From positions 1 through 15,417 of the forward strand of contig JAKOZM010000061.1 of assembly GCA_029779995.1 (NCBI GenBank): a stretch of DNA of 15,417 nucleotides, read 5' to 3'. This document shows positions 11,579 through 15,417 of this stretch, piece by piece. The notes beneath the pieces are model-generated. The model was not told the DNA's origin, made no database searches, and saw only the letters and a program-made list of their open reading frames with translations. Made by a program: the position numbers and the translations under genes. The stretch is from Actinomycetes bacterium (GTDB lineage Bacteria > Actinomycetota > Actinomycetes > S36-B12 > UBA10799). How positions within the stretch are numbered: position 1 is the first letter of the stretch; the number at the start of each line of letters is the position of its first letter.

Positions 11579-12688
11579 ATGAACAGTTCGGTGGTGGATG
11601 CGTGGGATGTGATGCTGTCGCGGGGGGATCCGTTGGAGGTCGCGAAAGCGGCTGAGGCGGTGATCGGGTTCTGTCACGCCCAGCAGTTGCGGGCCTTGCA
11701 CCAGGTGTATGTGGAGGCCGAGCTGGGCTCGGATCCGGATGGGGTGGTGGTCGACCCGACGCCGCCGGAGGTGGCGTGCGCGATGGTGTGGACGCCGGGG
11801 GCGGCGGCCTCGATGGTCGATGTGGCGGTGGATGTGGTGGAGGACCTGCCGGTGGTGCTGGCGGCGTTGGCCGAGGGCCGGATCGATTTGGGCAAGGTCC
11901 GCGAGATCACCCGCGCCACTTTGGGCCTGTCCCGGGCTGACCGGCAGGGGTTGGCCGAGCGGGCCCTCGACTACGCCGCGACCCGGACCCGGTCGCAGTT
12001 GCGGCCGTGGTTGACCCGGCAGGTGGATCGGATCGACCCGGATGCCGCCGACCGGCGCCGCAAGCATGCCCGGAAACGCCGCCGTGTGAGCCTGATACCG
12101 GAGCCGGATGGGATGGCAACCCTGTCGGCGTACCTCACCGCCGAAGAGGCCACCGCCTGCATGGCCTCGATCCGGGCCCGGTCTACCCGTATCGACGGGT
12201 CCCGCGACGCCAGCCAGGCCGACACGTTCATCGAGTTGTTGACCGGGGTGAGCGCGGCCGAGCAGATCCCGATCGCGGTGATCATGACCGATGACGGGGC
12301 GCAGATCGAGGGGTACGGGCCGATCGCTGATGCCCACGCCGAGGATCTGCTGCGCCGCCTGGAACTACCCTCGGCGATCATCCGGCTGACCCCACCGCAG
12401 TTCCGGATCGGCTACACCCCGACCGTGACGATGCGCCGGTACGTCTACGCCCGGGACCGGCACTGCCGGTTCCCCGGCTGTCGCCGGACAGCACGCTCCT
12501 GCGACCTCGACCACATCATCGCCTACCCGGCCGGCCCCACCGATGTCGACAATCTGCAGCCCTTGTGCCGGACACACCACCGGGTGAAAACCCACGGCGG
12601 CTGGCACGTCGAGCGCGGACCCAACAACACCATGATCTGGACCAGCCCCCGCGGCAAGCGATACACCAGCCACCCCGACGACCCCTAA
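11579..12688 (+). CDS. DUF222-HNH endonuclease family protein (13E12 type)
   Basis: This 369-residue protein starts at ATG 11579; GTG 11573 is in frame but would lie too close to the promoter -10. No Shine-Dalgarno is present, consistent with leaderless expression. Residues about 1-270 form the helical DUF222 region, including VVEDLPVVLAALAEGRIDLGKVREI, typical of the family. The HNH domain is C-terminal: YVYARDRHCRFPGC, then SCDLDHIIAYP and NLQPLCRTHHRVKTHGGW. It keeps the four zinc cysteines (two CxxxxC/CxxH pairs), the DH of the catalytic strand and the HH of the helix. It belongs to the type encoded by REP13E12 repeats in M. tuberculosis, often present in several copies per genome. DNA cleavage is expected from the motif, but the biological role is unknown. 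Confidence 0.92.
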   Translation: MNSSVVDAWDVMLSRGDPLEVAKAAEAVIGFCHAQQLRALHQVYVEAELGSDPDGVVVDPTPPEVACAMVWTPGAAASMVDVAVDVVEDLPVVLAALAEGRIDLGKVREITRATLGLSRADRQGLAERALDYAATRTRSQLRPWLTRQVDRIDPDAADRRRKHARKRRRVSLIPEPDGMATLSAYLTAEEATACMASIRARSTRIDGSRDASQADTFIELLTGVSAAEQIPIAVIMTDDGAQIEGYGPIADAHAEDLLRRLELPSAIIRLTPPQFRIGYTPTVTMRRYVYARDRHCRFPGCRRTARSCDLDHIIAYPAGPTDVDNLQPLCRTHHRVKTHGGWHVERGPNNTMIWTSPRGKRYTSHPDDP

Positions 12689-12699
12689 ACACAGGTCCC

Positions 12700-12713
12700 C
12701 CCGCCCACGCGGG
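12700..12713 (+). terminator. Small hairpin after the HNH gene
   Basis: CCCGC (12700-12704) pairs with GCGGG (12709-12713) across CCAC, 12 nt after the HNH stop. It is a short but GC-rich stem with no T tract. The rest of the 110-nt convergent interval to the DUF4189 gene shows nothing further that I can support. Confidence 0.35.
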
Positions 12714-12798
12714 CAACACCACCGAGGTAGCGAATGCCCACGGTGTGAACGGCAGTGCGCCCGTGATGACACACGTGCGGCCCTTTGTGGGCAGCTCT

Positions 12799-13248
12799 CT
12801 ACCCAAAGCTGTTCGTGCTGGCGCGGCGCACGCACCCGTACCCGCACTTGTCCTTCGCCGCCCAGTAGGCGTACCGCTTCGTGCTGCCCACCGCCCATCC
12901 GTAGCGCTCGATGTTGTTGCCGTCCCAGCGCACAGCCAGGGCGAGCCACCCGTTGCGCACCCATGCGATCTTGCGGCACGTCCACGGGTAGTCCGACGTC
13001 GACTTGCACTCGTTCTGCGCACGCCGCAAGGCCTGCCACTTGGTGGAGTAGCCGTTGGACCAACCCACGGCACCGCCGGACATGGCCAGCGAGAGGGCGC
13101 CGTAGGTGTTGCCGTAACGAGCGGCTGTCGGTACCGACGGGTCAGGCACCCTGGCGGCCCCGGCCGGCGCTCCCGTCATCACCGTGGCCGTGAACAGTGC
13201 CAGTGACGCCACCAGGACACCGAGAATGAGACTGATCCGCCTAGACAT
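12799..13248 (-). CDS. Secreted DUF4189-like protein
   Basis: ATG 13248 is chosen (149 residues): AGGGGG lies 7 nt upstream and it opens a proper signal peptide (MSRRISLILGVLVASLALFTATVMTGAPAGAA). The open frame extends to 13407, but that part is not signal-like and overlaps the end of mshC. The mature domain runs from YGALSLAMSGGAVGWSNGYSTKWQALRRAQNEC to the C-terminus, with four cysteines (81, 91, 135, 139), repeated aromatic Gly-Trp/Ala-Trp segments, and W-A-L-A-V-R-W near the middle. This is the arrangement of DUF4189, small exported proteins of unknown function in actinobacteria and other bacteria. It lies 136 nt after mshC on the same strand, where a weak TATCCT (13336-13341) could be its -10. 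Confidence 0.8.
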   Translation of the reverse strand: MSRRISLILGVLVASLALFTATVMTGAPAGAARVPDPSVPTAARYGNTYGALSLAMSGGAVGWSNGYSTKWQALRRAQNECKSTSDYPWTCRKIAWVRNGWLALAVRWDGNNIERYGWAVGSTKRYAYWAAKDKCGYGCVRRASTNSFG

Positions 13249-13384
13249 GTGCAGACCCCCTACCTTGCGCGTGGCCGAAGTTCCGCCGAGTCGAGATGTG
13301 CCCATCCGGGCTCGCACTGCGCAGAACCCAGCATCAGGATACGCCCGTACGGCCATGAGAGAGCAAGTAGCGGACAGCCCCGAT

Positions 13385-14605
13385 TTACACCACGCCAAGG
13401 AACCCATCGACAGCCCGGGACATCAGACCCGGACCCGCGGGATCGTCACCCCCGCGCAGATCCTGCTCCCGAGCCCACTGGTCCACAACTGCCAGTGCGG
13501 CGGGGGTGTTGATGTCATCGGCAACGGCCTCCACCAAGGCGGACACGGCATCCGTACTCGTCGGCCCGGTCGGCCGAGACAGCGCCGCGCGCCACGCGGT
13601 CAGGCGTGCCGTCCCCTCGGCGAGGAGGTCATCACTCCACGACCAGTCCTCACGGTAGGACTGCGACAGCAGCGCAAGTCTGATCGCCATAGGATCGACC
13701 CCGGCCTCGCGCAGCGCAGAGACGAAGACCAGATTGCCGACGGACTTGCTCATCTTCTGTCCGTCCAGGCCGACCATGGGGCCGTGCACGTAAGAGCGCG
13801 CGAAGGGCCAGCCCTGCAGTGCCTCGCCCTGCGCAGCGCTCATCTCATGATGGGGGAAGATCAAGTCGCTACCACCGCCCTGGAGGTCGAAGCCGGGCCC
13901 TAGCAGATCGAGTGCGATCGAAGCACATTCGATGTGCCAGCCGGGTCGACCGCTGCCGACGGTGCTGTCCCACGACGGTTCACCGGGCCGAGGGGCCTGC
14001 CACAACAGCGGATCGATGGGGTTGCGCTTGCCCGGACGGCCCGGGTCCCCGCCACGCTCCGCGGAGATTCCCACCATGTCCGGATCTGACAGGTGACTGA
14101 CGCTCCCGAACCGAACAGCTGCAGTGACGTCGAAGTAGACGTCGTCATCGACGGGGTAAGCAGCACCGGCATTCTGCAGGTCAGCGACGCGCCTGGCGGC
14201 CAAGTCGATGGATTCCACGGCTCCGACGAGATGCGTGGGTGGCAACACCCGTAGCGCCACCATGTCGTCGCGGAAGCGCTGGATCTCGAAATCGGCAAGG
14301 CCGCGCCAGTCCACACCGTCGCGGGCGGCGCGTTCCAGCAGGGGGTCATCAATGTCCGTGACGTTCTGCACATAGGTGACGTCGTTGCCGGTGAGCCGCC
14401 AGAAGCGGTGCACCGTGTCGAAAAGAACGTAGGTGGCGGCGTGGCCGATGTGCGTGGCGTCGTACGGGGTGATGCCGCATACGTACATTCGGGCAGGACT
14501 GCCGGGATTCAGCGGGCGCACCTGACCCGTTGCCGTATCGAACGCTGTGAGATCTGCGGAGATTCTCGGCAGAGGGGGAAGGGTTTCGCTGGGCCAGGAA
14601 CGCAC
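13385..14605 (-). CDS. mshC: L-cysteine:1D-myo-inositol 2-amino-2-deoxy-alpha-D-glucopyranoside ligase
   Basis: MshC catalyses the third step of mycothiol synthesis, the ATP-dependent joining of cysteine to glucosaminyl-inositol in the cytoplasm. The 406-residue protein shows the class I cysteinyl-tRNA-synthetase-like catalytic core. [16 protein letters not shown] has zinc ligand Cys43 and the HIGH signature at 52-55. [16 protein letters not shown] follows, then GWHIEC (Cys227) and FPHHE (His252) for the remaining zinc ligands, and KMSKS at 284-288. The short C-terminal domain and the MxSWP opening distinguish it from CysS. It starts at GTG 14605. TAGTCT on the minus strand ends about 6 nt before that GTG, so a leaderless transcript is possible. 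The gene follows the SCO1664-family gene with a 55-nt gap, as I recall for Streptomyces. Confidence 0.96.
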   Translation of the reverse strand: MRSWPSETLPPLPRISADLTAFDTATGQVRPLNPGSPARMYVCGITPYDATHIGHAATYVLFDTVHRFWRLTGNDVTYVQNVTDIDDPLLERAARDGVDWRGLADFEIQRFRDDMVALRVLPPTHLVGAVESIDLAARRVADLQNAGAAYPVDDDVYFDVTAAVRFGSVSHLSDPDMVGISAERGGDPGRPGKRNPIDPLLWQAPRPGEPSWDSTVGSGRPGWHIECASIALDLLGPGFDLQGGGSDLIFPHHEMSAAQGEALQGWPFARSYVHGPMVGLDGQKMSKSVGNLVFVSALREAGVDPMAIRLALLSQSYREDWSWSDDLLAEGTARLTAWRAALSRPTGPTSTDAVSALVEAVADDINTPAALAVVDQWAREQDLRGGDDPAGPGLMSRAVDGFLGVV

Positions 14606-14660
14606 ACTTTCAGACTAGTTGAACGATCCATATCCTGTTTCTGGCGGGCTGCAGGACAGA

Positions 14661-15413
14661 TCAGATCAGAGGCCAGGGCAGTGCCGGCCACGTCCCCTCC
14701 GGTGCGGGGAAGACGGCGGCATTCAGCAATGCCTGCGCCCGTTCGCGCGTTGCGCGGACCTCGGTCACGGTCAACCACTGCTCGAGCCGATCCAGGTGCG
14801 GCACCGCCGCTGACACAGCCTGCAGCAACTCCGGAGGTATGGTCGCGCCCATCAGCCCCCACAGCACAGTGCGCAGTTTTGGTTCGTCGTGGAACGTCAC
14901 CCCGTGGTCGATGCCGAAGAGGCCAGTCTCGTTGCGCAGCAGGTGCCCGCCCTTGCGGTCGGCGTTGTTGGCAATGGCGTCGAACACGATCATCCGAGCC
15001 GTCGGCAGGTCAGTGCGGTGCGCCACCACGACGGGCCCGTCCTGCGTCTCGGCGTCCACGACCCCGACCCAGCCATCGGGCACCGCGTCGGGGGCGAACG
15101 CGGCCAGGTCCACGTTTCCCTCTACCCACAGTTGGACGGTTCCGGCGCCGGCCGGGCCATGCTCCCGCCAGGCGGTCACGGGCACCTGGTCGAATCCCAG
15201 CAGCTCATCAAGGACCGCCGCGGCCTTCTCCCGCCGGCTCAGCGTCCGCGGCTCGAAGTCCCACAGCGGCTGCTCCCCGGCCTCCGGCTTGTAGACCACC
15301 CGGACCGGACCAGCATCCCCGGGCACGCTGCAAAGCAGGGCGTTGTTGGACGAGTCCGGGAGGCGGCCCAGAACCTGCAGTGGCGCGCTGGCGAGGGTGG
15401 CCTCGTCGATCAT
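14661..15413 (-). CDS. SCO1664-family protein (TIGR03843), PI3/4-kinase-like fold
   Basis: This 250-residue protein appears complete: the ATG at 15413 lies 4 nt from the window edge. VVYKP (39-43) gives a likely nucleotide-binding lysine, FDAIANNADRKGGHLL (144-159) resembles a kinase catalytic loop with Asn/Asp, and GIDHGVTFH (167-175) resembles the metal-binding DxG segment. Together these look like the phosphatidylinositol-kinase-like/HipA fold. Members of TIGR03843 accompany mshC in many actinobacteria and have no proven function. The sequence CATGA at the start allows a 4-nt ATGA overlap with an upstream gene outside the window, which I would expect to be a DUF3090 protein. A kinase activity is inferred only. 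Confidence 0.85.
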   Translation of the reverse strand: MIDEATLASAPLQVLGRLPDSSNNALLCSVPGDAGPVRVVYKPEAGEQPLWDFEPRTLSRREKAAAVLDELLGFDQVPVTAWREHGPAGAGTVQLWVEGNVDLAAFAPDAVPDGWVGVVDAETQDGPVVVAHRTDLPTARMIVFDAIANNADRKGGHLLRNETGLFGIDHGVTFHDEPKLRTVLWGLMGATIPPELLQAVSAAVPHLDRLEQWLTVTEVRATRERAQALLNAAVFPAPEGTWPALPWPLI

Positions 15414-15417
15414 GCGA

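Noticed and set aside
1..15417. CRISPR array
   Set aside because: No regularly spaced direct repeats were seen.

Overview
The window is high-GC DNA that is gene-dense on both strands. It comes from an actinobacterium: it carries mshC, the mycothiol ligase found in this phylum, next to a TIGR03843 (SCO1664-like) gene, and also a DUF222/HNH gene of the mycobacterial 13E12 type, an SCO6880-family conjugation protein and a DUF3618 protein. Genus cannot be fixed from the sequence alone.

Region 1 (1-5606) looks like part of a conjugation or type IV secretion module. A tight minus-strand operon (4907 to 1235) encodes a small two-helix membrane protein, a VirB6/TrbL-like polytopic protein, an SCO6880-family protein and a VirB4/TraC-type ATPase. 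It is flanked by a convergent, left-truncated PLD-fold secreted protein and a divergent small secreted Cys/His hydrolase of NlpC/P60 or CHAP type. No relaxase, coupling protein or integrase is visible, so the rest of any element lies to the left. The module ends at the 3' end of a tRNA-Lys(CTT) gene (5683-5755), a typical integration site, and a long hairpin lies between them.

Region 2 (5756-9450) is a minus-strand directon: cbiM/nikM, cbiN/nikN, cbiQ/nikQ, cbiO/nikO, a DUF3618 membrane protein and a GroES-like co-chaperonin. The genes overlap or nearly overlap. cbiQ appears to start at a CTG overlapping the cbiN stop. Upstream, a perfect 21-bp palindrome resembling a Nur (nickel Fur-family) box lies in the short gap shared with the divergent peroxiredoxin gene bcp. 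This suggests a nickel importer rather than a cobalt importer.

Region 3 (9451-11270) holds tRNA-Leu(TAG) with a strong downstream hairpin, an orphan TetR regulator with an operator-like repeat, a short element with imperfect inverted ends (a probable IS remnant or MITE), and a small secreted protein of unknown function.

Region 4 (11271-13248) holds a DUF222-HNH nuclease gene. Its start is preceded by a match to the mycobacterial RecA-independent (PafBC-type) DNA-damage promoter, placed so that the mRNA would be leaderless. A secreted DUF4189 protein converges on it.

Region 5 (13385-15413) holds mshC and the upstream SCO1664-family kinase-fold gene, which appear to be a conserved housekeeping pair.
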